Shown: piece by piece, positions 48,657 through 56,804 of the stretch
How the letters are laid out: each line of letters starts with the position of its first letter
Position numbering within the stretch: position 1 is the first letter of the stretch
Notes under the pieces: model-generated
What the model saw: the letters and a program-made list of their open reading frames with translations, nothing else
Told to the model about the DNA's origin: nothing
Databases searched by the model: none
Program-made: the position numbers and the translations under genes
Assembly: GCA_963843745.1 (NCBI GenBank)
Contig: CAWJLP010000002.1
Span: 28,534 to 92,533 of the forward strand
From: Trebonia sp963843745
Lineage (GTDB): Bacteria; Actinomycetota; Actinomycetes; Streptosporangiales; Streptosporangiaceae
Length of the DNA stretch: 64,000 nt
Reading direction: 5' to 3'

Positions 48657-49415
48657 GTGACCTTGGCGTCGTCACACCCCGTGCGGATCCAGATCTGCGG
48701 GCCGCTGGCCGTCGAGCGCGACGGCCAGCGCCTTGAGTCCGGGTTGCCCGGCCGTCAGGGACGGCTGCTGTTCACCTACCTGGTCGTCAATCGTCATCGG
48801 CACATCCCCCGCGACGAGCTGGCTGAAGCGCTCTGGCGCGAACCCGATCCCGCCGCGGTCGACGCACGGCTGAACCCGCTGCTGTCCAAGTTGCGACGGG
48901 TCTTCGGCGCCGATGCCGTGGACGGACGCTCCACCCTCCGGCTGTGCCTGCGCGATGCCTGGGTCGACCTGGAAGCGGCCGTCGATGCCATCCACCGGGC
49001 CGAATCCGCGGTCGCTCTGCAAGACTGGCCGCGCGCATGGGGGCCGTCGCTCACCGCGCTGTTCGTGGCCGAGCGGGACTTCCTCCCTGGCGAGGATGCA
49101 CCCTGGATCGATCAGACCCGGCACCAGCTGACGGAATTGCGCCTGCGCGCCCTTGAGTGCTACACGGCAGCCGGACTGGGCGTCGGCGGCACCGAGCTCT
49201 CCAGCGCGGTCAGGACCGGCCGGCAGCTCACCCGCCTAGCGCCGCTCCGGGAAAGCGGCTACCGCTACCTCATGCAGGCCCTCGCTGCCCAGGGCAACCT
49301 TGCAGAAGCCCTGGGTGTGTACAGCCAGCTCTGTGAATGCCTGCGAGACCAGCTCGGCGTCTCACCCAGCCCGGCCACCCGCGAGCTCTACCAGCGCCTT
49401 CTCGCCGCAACCTGA
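48657..49415 (+). CDS. SARP-like transcriptional regulator (BTAD domain)
   Basis: A 252-residue protein from GTG 48657: OmpR-type winged helix at 8-90 (IQICGPLAVERDGQRLES, LPGRQGRLLFTYLVVNRH, RDELAEALW), then a BTAD bacterial transcription activation domain (FLPGEDAPWIDQTRHQLTELRLRALECY, LRESGYRYLMQALAAQGN, YSQLCECLRDQLGVSPSPATRELYQ). This is the AfsR/DnrI/RedD layout without the NB-ARC part. Usually an activator of secondary metabolism. No biosynthetic cluster adjoins; the rhodanese and methyltransferase downstream are possible targets. Confidence 0.88.
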   Translation: MTLASSHPVRIQICGPLAVERDGQRLESGLPGRQGRLLFTYLVVNRHRHIPRDELAEALWREPDPAAVDARLNPLLSKLRRVFGADAVDGRSTLRLCLRDAWVDLEAAVDAIHRAESAVALQDWPRAWGPSLTALFVAERDFLPGEDAPWIDQTRHQLTELRLRALECYTAAGLGVGGTELSSAVRTGRQLTRLAPLRESGYRYLMQALAAQGNLAEALGVYSQLCECLRDQLGVSPSPATRELYQRLLAAT

Positions 49416-49432
49416 GCCGCGACAATACGAGC

Positions 49433-49462
49433 CGCTGTAACCCGAGTCGCTGTAACCCGAGT
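49433..49462. repeat. 15-bp tandem repeat
   Basis: CGCTGTAACCCGAGT occurs twice head-to-tail, with a diverged third unit before it. Lies 17 bases after the SARP stop. Confidence 0.8.
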
Positions 49463-49564
49463 CGCCGCCAAGGTTTCGCCAACCCTGCGACAAGCCTGGG
49501 ACAACGTTGCGGCAATGGTGCCGTCGTACACCTGTGCCCAGGAGCCCAACGCAGGGAGGTTCAC

Positions 49565-50431
49565 ATGAAGACCGCATCACTGAGGGATGAGGACACGCGG
49601 CTCGCGGGCACCGGCGACGGAGTGCTGGTGGATCCGGAATGGCTGCACGCTCACCTGTCCGACCCGCGGGTCCGCGTTGTCGAGGTGGACGTCAGCCCCG
49701 CCGCCTACAACGACTGGCACATCGACGGCGCGACGCTCTGGAACGTCTACGCCGCCGTGAAGGATGCCGACTACCGCCTGATGGATACCACCGCGCTGGA
49801 GCGGCTGTTCAAGAGCTCCGGGATCGAGCCGGACTCCACCGTGGTGTGCTACGGGTACGCGCCCGCCCTGGGCCTGTGGCTGCTGAAGCTCTACGGGCAC
49901 CGGGACGTGCGCATCCTGAACTGCTCACGCGACACCTGGCGGGCGGGCGGCCACCCGTGGAGCACCGCCGCCAGCGAACCGGCGCCGGGCGGCTGGCGCC
50001 TCGCCGACGAGGACTCCCGCATCCGCGCGGACCTGGCAGCGGTGCGGGAGGCCATCGGCCAGCCAGGCATCACGCTGCTCGATGTGCGCTCCGCGGCTGA
50101 GTACGCGGGAGAGCGCTTCTGGCCGTCGGGCGGCATGGAACCAGGCGGCCGCGCCGGGCACGTGCCGTCGGCCGTGCACCAGCCCGTCGACGGCATCTAC
50201 CGCGAAGACGGGTCGTTCCGCCCCGCCGCGGAACTGCGCGACCTGTTCGCGCCGGCGGTCCTCGATGGCAGCGAGGAGCTGATCACCTACTGCACCATCG
50301 GCGGGCGCGCCGCCACCGCCTGGTTCGTGCTCACCCACCTGCTCGGCCGCGAGCGGGTCCGCGTCTACGACGGGTCCTGGGCCGAATGGGGCCGTACGTC
50401 CGGTACTCCCGTCGAGGCCTCTAAGCCCTGA
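49565..50431 (+). CDS. Tandem-rhodanese sulfurtransferase
   Basis: A 288-residue protein from ATG 49565 with GGGAGG upstream. First rhodanese module at about 18-140 (LVDPEWLHAHLSDPRVRVVEVD, YGYAPALGLWLLKLYGH), second at 165-285 (TLLDVRSAAEYAGE, GHVPSAVHQPVDG) with active-site Cys in ITYCTIGGRAATAWFVL. The loop CTIGGRA resembles thiosulfate sulfurtransferases. The inactive first module is normal. Followed 53 bases later by the methyltransferase. Confidence 0.9.
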   Translation: MKTASLRDEDTRLAGTGDGVLVDPEWLHAHLSDPRVRVVEVDVSPAAYNDWHIDGATLWNVYAAVKDADYRLMDTTALERLFKSSGIEPDSTVVCYGYAPALGLWLLKLYGHRDVRILNCSRDTWRAGGHPWSTAASEPAPGGWRLADEDSRIRADLAAVREAIGQPGITLLDVRSAAEYAGERFWPSGGMEPGGRAGHVPSAVHQPVDGIYREDGSFRPAAELRDLFAPAVLDGSEELITYCTIGGRAATAWFVLTHLLGRERVRVYDGSWAEWGRTSGTPVEASKP

Positions 50432-50484
50432 CCAAGAACTCACGACCTGACAGTCGCCACACATCAACCTCAAGGAGGCTCATC

Positions 50485-51540
50485 ATGGCTGTCGACATGG
50501 ACAAGCTGCAGGAGTTCCTCGGCCGGTTCGTCTCCGACCTAGGCGCTACCTTCGCGGCAGGCAGTGTGGTCACCGGACACCACCTCGGCCTGTACCGGGC
50601 GCTGGCCGGCCACCCCGCCACCGCCGACGAACTGGCCGAGCGGACTGGCACCGACTTCCGGTACGTCGCCGAATGGCTGCGCGGCCAGGCGGCCGGCGGG
50701 TACGTGGACTACGACCCGGCGACCGACACGTACTCGATGACCGAGGAGCAGGCGTTCGCGCTCGCGAATCCGGACGGCGGCGTGTACGTTCCCGGGGCGT
50801 TCGTGCTCGCGCTCGGCATGCTGAAGTCCGAGCCGCGAATCACCGAGGCGTTCCGCACCGGCGGCGGGATGGGCTGGCACGAGCACGACGAGAACGTCTT
50901 CATCGGCTGCGAGCAGTTCTTCCGTCCCGGCTACATCGCCAACCTGATCCCGTCCTGGATCCCGGCGCTTGACGACGTGCAGGACAAACTCCAGGCCGGC
51001 GCGAGGGTAGCCGACATCGGCTGCGGGCTCGGCGCGTCCACGATCCTGCTGGCCCAGGAATACCCGAACTCCCGGCTCACCGGCTCGGACTACCACGACC
51101 AGTCGATCGAGATCGCCCGCAAGCGGGCCGCCGACGCCGGCGTCGCGGACAGGATCAACTTCGAGGTCGCTTCCGCGGCCGGTTTCTCCGGCACCGGCTA
51201 CGACCTGGCCGCCACGTTCGACTGTCTGCACGACATGGGCGATCCGCTCGCCGCCGCCCGGCACATCCGCCAGGCGCTCAAGCCGGATGGCACCTGGCTG
51301 GTCGTGGAGCCGTACGCGGCCGATGAGGTGGCCGGCAACCTCAACCCGGTGGGGCGGATCTACTACAACGCCTCAACGCAGCTGTGCGTGCCGAACGCGC
51401 TGTCCCAGCCCGGCGGCTATGCGCTCGGCGCTCAGGCAGGCGAGGCCGCCATCAGGCAGGTCACCGCCGAAGCCGGATTCACCAGGTTCCGCCGGGCCGC
51501 CGAGACGCCGTTCAACCTCGTTTACGAGGTCCGCCCGTAG
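50485..51540 (+). CDS. Class I SAM-dependent methyltransferase with winged-helix N-terminus
   Basis: A 351-residue protein. N-terminal winged-helix dimerisation domain (VTGHHLGLYRALAGHPATADELAERTG, WLRGQAAGGYVDYD) and C-terminal Rossmann fold with ARVADIGCGLGASTILLAQEYP (motif I) and TFDCLHDMGDPLAAARHIRQAL, the Rv2258c-like type. ATG 50485 follows AAGGAGG. Substrate unknown. Operon with the sulfurtransferase likely. Confidence 0.88.
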   Translation: MAVDMDKLQEFLGRFVSDLGATFAAGSVVTGHHLGLYRALAGHPATADELAERTGTDFRYVAEWLRGQAAGGYVDYDPATDTYSMTEEQAFALANPDGGVYVPGAFVLALGMLKSEPRITEAFRTGGGMGWHEHDENVFIGCEQFFRPGYIANLIPSWIPALDDVQDKLQAGARVADIGCGLGASTILLAQEYPNSRLTGSDYHDQSIEIARKRAADAGVADRINFEVASAAGFSGTGYDLAATFDCLHDMGDPLAAARHIRQALKPDGTWLVVEPYAADEVAGNLNPVGRIYYNASTQLCVPNALSQPGGYALGAQAGEAAIRQVTAEAGFTRFRRAAETPFNLVYEVRP

Positions 51541-51663
51541 GTACCGTAGGTAACAGCCACGATTCGTTCTGGGGGCGCGACGCCGCGTCCCCAGAACGCA
51601 TGTGCCACGTCGAGCGGCGGGTAAGACCGCGCACCCCTCCATTTTCAATCTATAGCGGACTGT

Positions 51664-51682
51664 GGGGCTTGCCGCAAGACCC
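51664..51682. promoter_or_regulatory. Rifamycin-associated element (RAE)
   Basis: GGGGCTTGCCGCAAGACCC is a 19-base imperfect palindrome with the layout of the RAE described upstream of rifamycin-inactivating genes in actinomycetes (GGGGCTTGCGGCAAG-type). It lies 65 bases before the helR start and should mediate rifamycin induction of helR and rox. Confidence 0.85.
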
Positions 51683-51746
51683 GGGTCATGCCGCATAATC
51701 GCAGGCCGGGGCAGAACGCAGGCAACCTCAGATCGGAGCTGATGAC

Positions 51747-53924
51747 GTGAGTTCGCTGGCTGCCAGCGCGTTTGACCTTCCCGGCAATCTGGCGGCCAAG
51801 GCCGACCCGGCGCTGATCGCCGGTGACCAGCAGCACTTCGCGGCGATCGCGGAGACCCTCGAGCAGTCGATCGCCGACCTGACCGGCCGCCTCGACGCCG
51901 AGCGGAAGGCGCCGGGCGGCATCGGCCGGCAGGCACTGGACCGGGACATGCAGATCCACCGGCTGACCTCCCGGCTGCGTGCCCTGCGTCGCTTCGGCCT
52001 GGACCTGTGCCTCGGACGCATCGTCAGGGCGGACAACCCCGAGCCGGTGTACATCGGACGGCTTGGCCTCACCGACCGTGCCGGCCGCCGGCTGCTGATC
52101 GACTGGCGCTCTCCCGCGGCCGAGCCGTTCTTCGGAGCGACCCACGCCAACCCGATGGGCCTGGCGAGCCGCCGCAGGTACCGCTGGGCCCGCGGCCGGA
52201 TCAGCGACTACTGGGACGAGGTGTTCACGCCGGACGGGCTTGAAGGGCACGCGGCGCTCGACGACCAGTCCGCCTTCATCGCCAGCCTGGGCGGCAGCCG
52301 GTCTGCCCGGATGCGGGATGTGCTCGGCACCATCCAGGCCGATCAGGACGCGATCATCCGCGCGGGATCCCGTGGCGCTCTCGTCGTCGACGGTGGTCCG
52401 GGCACGGGGAAGACAGTCGTCGCCCTGCACCGGACCGCTTACCTCCTGTACTCCGATCCCCGCCTTGGCCATCGCCGGGGCGGCGTGCTGTTCGTCGGCC
52501 CGCACCAGCCCTACCTGGCCTACGTCTCCGATGTGCTGCCCAGCCTCGGCGAGGAGGGCGTGCAGACCTGCACCTTGCGTGACCTCCTCCCTGAGGGCGC
52601 CGCCGCAATGGCGGAGGCCGACCCGGACGTGGCCCGCCTGAAGTCGTCCGCGGACATCGTGACGGCGATCGAGGCGGCCGTCAGGTTCTACGAGCAGCCG
52701 CCCGCGAAGGGGATGACGGTCGGGACCGACTGGGGCGGCATCTGGCTGAGCGCCGACGACTGGACCGAGGCGTTCGAAGCGCCGGAGTCCGGTACTCCGC
52801 ACAACGAGGGGCGCTATCAGGTCTGGGACGAACTGCTCCGGATCCTGATGGACTCCCGCGGCGGCGACGTCCCGGCTGACCTGTTCCGCAAGTCGCTGCT
52901 GCGGAACCAGGAGCTGCGCACGACCTTCAGCCGGGCGTGGCCGCTGCTCGAGGCCACTGACCTCGTCGCCGACCTGTGGTCGGTGCCCGCCTACCTGCGC
53001 AGGTGCGCTCCCTGGCTCGGCTCCGATGAGGTGAGGCGGCTGCAGCGCCCGGACCCCCGGGCCTGGACGGTATCCGACCTGCCGCTCCTGGACGCGGCTC
53101 GCCTCCGGCTCGGTGACCCGGAGGCCGCACAGCTCAACCGCCGGCGGGCCGCCGCCGTCGCCGCCGAACGTGAGCAGATGGCCCGCGTCGTGGACAACCT
53201 GAGCCAGGTGGCCGACGACGAGTACGGCGTCGGCCTGGTGACGATGCTGCGCGGCGAGGACTTCCACGACGCCCTGGTCGACGAGGCCGCGCTGCCGGGC
53301 GCCGACCGGGAGCTGCTCGCTGGCCCGTTCGCGCACATCGTCGTGGACGAGGCGCAGGAACTGACCGACGCGGAGTGGCAGATGCTGCTGCTTCGCTGCC
53401 CGTCCCGGAGCTTCACCGTCGTCGGGGACCGCGCCCAGGCCAGGCACGGGTTCACCGAGTCGTGGCGGGAACGGCTCGTGCGAGTCGGATTCGACGAGAT
53501 CAACCTGGCCTCCCTGACCATCAACTACCGGACACCGGAAGAGGTCATGGCGGAGGCCGAGCCGGTCATCCGGGCCGCGCTCCCCGACGCCAACGTGCCC
53601 ACCTCAATCCGCAGCACCGGCGTCCCCGTCCTGCACGGATCCGCCACGGACTTGGGTGAGATCCTCGACGACTGGCTCGCTAAGCATGCCGAAGGGGAAG
53701 GGATCGCCTGCGTCATCGGCGATCCCGCGTTCCTGGCGACCTCCCGCGTCCGGTCGCTGACCCCGGAGCTGGCGAAGGGGCTTGAGTTCGACCTCGTCGT
53801 CCTCGTCGATCCTGACGCGTTCGGCACTGGCATCGAGGGAGCGGTCGACCGCTATGTAGCCATGACAAGGGCGACCCAGCAGCTTGTCATCCTCACCAGC
53901 GACGGTCGCGGGAGGCGTCAATGA
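51747..53924 (+). CDS. helR: RNA polymerase recycling helicase-like ATPase HelR
   Basis: A 725-residue HelD-family superfamily 1 protein. N-terminal coiled region with a DW RSPAAEPFF block at 119-129 typical of HelD, Q-motif IQADQDAIIRA, Walker A DGGPGTGKTVVALHRTAYLL at 215-223, Walker B IVVDEAQELTDAEWQML, GDRAQARHG, NYRTPEEVM and C-terminal VRSLTPELAKGLEFDLVVL and VAMTRATQQL. HelR proteins pull rifamycin-bound RNA polymerase off stalled complexes and raise rifamycin tolerance. The RAE upstream and rox overlapping downstream identify it. GTG 51747 start. Confidence 0.9.
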   Translation: MSSLAASAFDLPGNLAAKADPALIAGDQQHFAAIAETLEQSIADLTGRLDAERKAPGGIGRQALDRDMQIHRLTSRLRALRRFGLDLCLGRIVRADNPEPVYIGRLGLTDRAGRRLLIDWRSPAAEPFFGATHANPMGLASRRRYRWARGRISDYWDEVFTPDGLEGHAALDDQSAFIASLGGSRSARMRDVLGTIQADQDAIIRAGSRGALVVDGGPGTGKTVVALHRTAYLLYSDPRLGHRRGGVLFVGPHQPYLAYVSDVLPSLGEEGVQTCTLRDLLPEGAAAMAEADPDVARLKSSADIVTAIEAAVRFYEQPPAKGMTVGTDWGGIWLSADDWTEAFEAPESGTPHNEGRYQVWDELLRILMDSRGGDVPADLFRKSLLRNQELRTTFSRAWPLLEATDLVADLWSVPAYLRRCAPWLGSDEVRRLQRPDPRAWTVSDLPLLDAARLRLGDPEAAQLNRRRAAAVAAEREQMARVVDNLSQVADDEYGVGLVTMLRGEDFHDALVDEAALPGADRELLAGPFAHIVVDEAQELTDAEWQMLLLRCPSRSFTVVGDRAQARHGFTESWRERLVRVGFDEINLASLTINYRTPEEVMAEAEPVIRAALPDANVPTSIRSTGVPVLHGSATDLGEILDDWLAKHAEGEGIACVIGDPAFLATSRVRSLTPELAKGLEFDLVVLVDPDAFGTGIEGAVDRYVAMTRATQQLVILTSDGRGRRQ

Positions 53925-55459
53925 CCGGGCATGCGGTGGTGATCGCCGGGGGCGGCCCGACTGGGCTGATGCTCGCGGGCGAGCTGGCGCTGGCCGGGAC
54001 CGACGTCGCCATTGTCGAGCGGCGCGCCAGCCAGGAGCTCGACGGCGCCCGCGCCCGTGGCCTGCACTCGCGCACCATCGAGGTTCTCGATCAGCGCGGA
54101 ATCGCTGACCGGTTCCTTTCTGAGGGGCAGGTGCATCCGGCCGTGGCCTTCGTGATCCGCCTGGACATCAGTGACCTCCCCACCCGCCACCCCTACACGC
54201 TCGCGCTCATGCAGAACCAGTTCGAGCGCATACTGGCCGACTGGGTCAGCGAGCTAGGGGTGCCGGTCTACCGCGGGCTTGAGGTGACGGGCTTCACGGA
54301 GGACGGCACGGGCGTCGACGTGGAGCTGTCCGACGGCCGGCGCCTGCGGGCGCTGTACCTCGCGGGGTGCGACGGCGGGCGCAGCCTTATCCGCAAGGCC
54401 GCCGACATCGAGTTCCCCGGCTGGGACCCGTCAGTCAGCTCGCTGATCGCCGAGGTCGAGATGAGCGAGGAGCCGCGGTTGGGCATCCGCTATGACGACA
54501 AGGGCACTCAGGCCATGGGCAGGCTGGAGGACGGCAAGCGGGTGGGGGTGGTGGTGAGTGAGCGGTACGCGGGGCAAGCCGGTGAGCCGACTCTGGCCGA
54601 CCTCAGCCGCGCGCTCGCCGCCGCGTGGGGAACGGACTTCGGGGTGCACAGCCCGACCTGGATCTCCCGGTTCACCGACATGACCCGGCAGGCGGCGTCC
54701 TACCGCAAGGGACGCGTCCTGCTGGCCGGGGACGCCGCCCACGTGCACTACCCGGTCGGCGGGCAGGGCCTTCAGCTCGGCGTGCAGGACGCGGTGAACC
54801 TGGGATGGAAGCTGGCCCAGGTGGCCAGCGGGGCATCACCGGAAAGCCTGCTGGACACCTACCATGCCGAGCAGCACCCGGTCGGCGCCCGCGTGCTGCG
54901 CGGCACCATGGCGCAGACCGCGCTCACCCGGTCCGGCGCGCGCATCGATGCGCTTCGCGAGACCATGTCCGAACTGCTGAGCATGGACGAACCCAGCAAG
55001 CTGTACGGCGCGAGGATGTCAGGACTGGACATTCACTATGACCTCGGCGAAGGGCACCCGCTGCTCGGGCGCCGCATGCCCGATCTCGGCCTGATCACCG
55101 CCGGCGGCCCGGTGCGGGTCTTCACCCTGCTGCACGACGCCCGGCCGGTGCTGCTTAACCTCGGCGATCCCGGCAGCATCGAAATCACCGAATGGGCCGA
55201 CCGGGTCCGGCTGGTCGACGCCACCTACGCCGGCCCATGGGAGCTTCCGGTACTCGGCACGGTCGCCGCTCCCGCTGCCGTGCTGATCCGGCCCGACGGA
55301 CATGTCGCCTGGACGGGAACGAGGGGATCCGGCCAGCCCGGGGCTCGGCGAGGCGCTGACCACCTGGTTCGGGCCGCCCGCGGTCCTGGCGGATTTACCG
55401 GTAGCCGCTCCCCAACGGCGGACCGCCGACCGGGAAGGGCGGGTTCCCGCAGGCATTGA
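53921..55459 (+). CDS. rox: Rifampicin monooxygenase Rox (C-terminal frameshift)
   Basis: A PHBH-class FAD monooxygenase overlapping helR by four bases (ATGA). FAD motifs VIAGGGPTGLMLAGELALAG, GCDGGRSLIRK and RVLLAGDAAHVHYPVGGQGLQLGVQDAVNLGWKL are intact. GTDFGVHSPTWISRFTDMTRQA and IHYDLGEGHPLLGRRMPD match Rox/Iri rifamycin monooxygenases, which N-hydroxylate and linearise the drug. After HVAWTG the frame degenerates; the native end (DPASPGLGEALTTWFGPP) continues one base later, explained by an extra G in the run at 55323-55326. The FAD and substrate domains are unaffected. Confidence 0.88.
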   Translation: MTGHAVVIAGGGPTGLMLAGELALAGTDVAIVERRASQELDGARARGLHSRTIEVLDQRGIADRFLSEGQVHPAVAFVIRLDISDLPTRHPYTLALMQNQFERILADWVSELGVPVYRGLEVTGFTEDGTGVDVELSDGRRLRALYLAGCDGGRSLIRKAADIEFPGWDPSVSSLIAEVEMSEEPRLGIRYDDKGTQAMGRLEDGKRVGVVVSERYAGQAGEPTLADLSRALAAAWGTDFGVHSPTWISRFTDMTRQAASYRKGRVLLAGDAAHVHYPVGGQGLQLGVQDAVNLGWKLAQVASGASPESLLDTYHAEQHPVGARVLRGTMAQTALTRSGARIDALRETMSELLSMDEPSKLYGARMSGLDIHYDLGEGHPLLGRRMPDLGLITAGGPVRVFTLLHDARPVLLNLGDPGSIEITEWADRVRLVDATYAGPWELPVLGTVAAPAAVLIRPDGHVAWTGTRGSGQPGARRGADHLVRAARGPGGFTGSRSPTADRRPGRAGSRRH

Positions 55460-55743
55460 CCGCGGGCATCAGGCAGAACGCCTTGGGCCGAGGCAGCAGC
55501 GCTGACGAGATCTGCTTGAAGGTCGGCGCGGCGACCGCGCCGAGCGAGACCTTGCGGAACCCGGCCGGGATGGGCACGGTGAGCTTGCCCAGGTTCTGCG
55601 CGGTCGGCGGGAGCCCGAGGACTTCACCGTGCCCTCCGAGCAGCCGAGGACCGCCGCCGCCTCGGCACGGCCGTGCGCAGCAGATGGTCGGCGCGCTCAG
55701 CGAGGAAGCGCTCGAGTTCCGCTGTGCTCCGGTCGGCTGCCAT
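55395..55743 (-). pseudogene. Scrambled relic of a SigE-type sigma factor and following gene
   Basis: Minus strand from ATG 55743 (GGAGGAG upstream) encodes AADRSTAELERFLAERADHLLRT, the start of actinobacterial SigE-family sigma factors. The sense then jumps frame to AAAVLGCSEGTVKSSGSRR, a sigma region 4 piece, and then to the C-terminus of a different protein (LGLPPTAQNLGKLTVPIPAG to NACGNPPFPVGGPP). About 100 internal codons and the gene border are gone. A deletion fused the first codons of the sigma gene, its region 4 and the tail of its downstream partner. Confidence 0.6.
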
Positions 55744-55833
55744 CCGGGTCTCCTCCCGTTCGCAACCCAAGCACGAAGAACCCGGCGCGAAGGTTCCAGC
55801 CGACAGCGAAAATCCCGGCGGCTGAAGCCCGCT

Positions 55834-56658
55834 CTAGTTCGCCTGGGCGCCTGCCGGTGCCAGCGGCCAGCAGACCTCGGTCCGCCATCGGGTGGTGTCC
55901 GGGGTGTCGAGGGGGTCGTCGAGGTACCGCTCTCGCACCGGGCCGGTGCCGTCGCGGCCATGCGCGCCGGCGTAGGTGCCGAGCGCCGCGTAGGTGCGGT
56001 CGACGTCGCGGTGCGGGCCGGCGTGCAGCGCGACGGCGAAACGGCCGGCGGGAAGCTCCCAGCGCACACCCGTGCCGTCGAGCGCCGGCGACTCCGTGAC
56101 GGGCAGGTAGACCCGCGCGTGCCCGGCGTCCTGGGTGAAGAGCTCATCGTCGAACAGGCCGCCCGCCGGTCCGCTCTGCTCGAGCCCGGCCGCGTCGGCG
56201 ATCGCGCGCAGCCTGGCGAAGGCATCCCGCCACCAGGACGCGACGTTCTCCTTCGTCACGTCCGCGGCGACGGAGATCGCGGGGCTCGCCTCGAACAGCC
56301 GCTCTTCGATCGCGGTGGCCGTCTGGCCGCCTTCGAGCATCCGCCGCAATGAATCGACCGCGGCCTCGGTCTGCCGCAGCTGCTCGCGCATCCGGTCGAG
56401 GTGACCGGCCAGGATCGCGTCGCGGGCGGTGAGGTCGGATGTGGCCAGGACGGCCTTCACGTCGGCCACCGGCAACCCGAGATCGCGGAACCGCCTGACA
56501 AGCTGCGCGGAGTGCGCCTGGCCTGCCCGGTAGTAGCGGTATCCGCTGTCCGGGTCGACCACGGCCGGCTGAAGCAGGCCCACCTCGTGGTAGTAGCGAA
56601 GCGTCTTGACGCTCAGGTGGGTAAGGCGGGCGAACGCCCCGATGGTCAGCTGCTGCAT
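55834..56658 (-). CDS. MerR family regulator with GyrI-like effector domain
   Basis: A 274-residue protein. MerR HTH at 1-70 (LTIGAFARLTHLSVKTLRYYHEVGLL, DSGYRYYRAGQ), dimer helix at 75-120, then a GyrI/BmrR-like effector-binding domain (DELFTQDAGHARVYLPV, ELPAGRFAVALHAGPH, RERYLDDP). BmrR-type proteins bind cationic drugs and twist 19-bp-spacer promoters. The gene diverges from an MFS exporter and both promoters carry the matching TTGACTCTCC motif, so it is the drug sensor of that pump. Confidence 0.92.
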   Translation of the reverse strand: MQQLTIGAFARLTHLSVKTLRYYHEVGLLQPAVVDPDSGYRYYRAGQAHSAQLVRRFRDLGLPVADVKAVLATSDLTARDAILAGHLDRMREQLRQTEAAVDSLRRMLEGGQTATAIEERLFEASPAISVAADVTKENVASWWRDAFARLRAIADAAGLEQSGPAGGLFDDELFTQDAGHARVYLPVTESPALDGTGVRWELPAGRFAVALHAGPHRDVDRTYAALGTYAGAHGRDGTGPVRERYLDDPLDTPDTTRWRTEVCWPLAPAGAQAN

Positions 56659-56673
56659 ACCCAGCAGTCTCAG

Positions 56674-56766
56674 CCCTCCAGCAAGGGGAGAGTCAAGCGC
56701 CTTCGCGGGCCGGGCACAGGCGCCGCAAACGCGTGTTGACTCTCCCGTGGCTGGAGCCCTGAGGGT
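56674..56766. promoter_or_regulatory. Divergent MerR/BmrR-type promoters
   Basis: On plus, TTGACT (56736-56741) starts TTGACTCTCCCGTGGCTGGAG and a -10 TGAGGG-like element follows. On minus, TTGACT (56696-56691) starts TTGACTCTCCCCTTGCTGGAG. The two 21-mers share 19 bases and resemble the bmr promoter (TTGACTCTCCCCTA) whose operator lies in an overlong spacer. Confidence 0.75.
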
Positions 56767-56804
56767 GGTTCACGACGCACCGGACCCGACCTCGGAGGCC
56801 CCTC

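Noticed and set aside
49337..49564. N-terminal extension of the rhodanese gene
   Set aside because: It is encoded by tandem repeats and lacks a ribosome site; ATG 49565 has GGGAGG and starts at the family boundary.
51645..53447. A 600-codon minus-strand frame opposite helR
   Set aside because: Antisense shadow; helR carries all SF1 motifs in the other direction.
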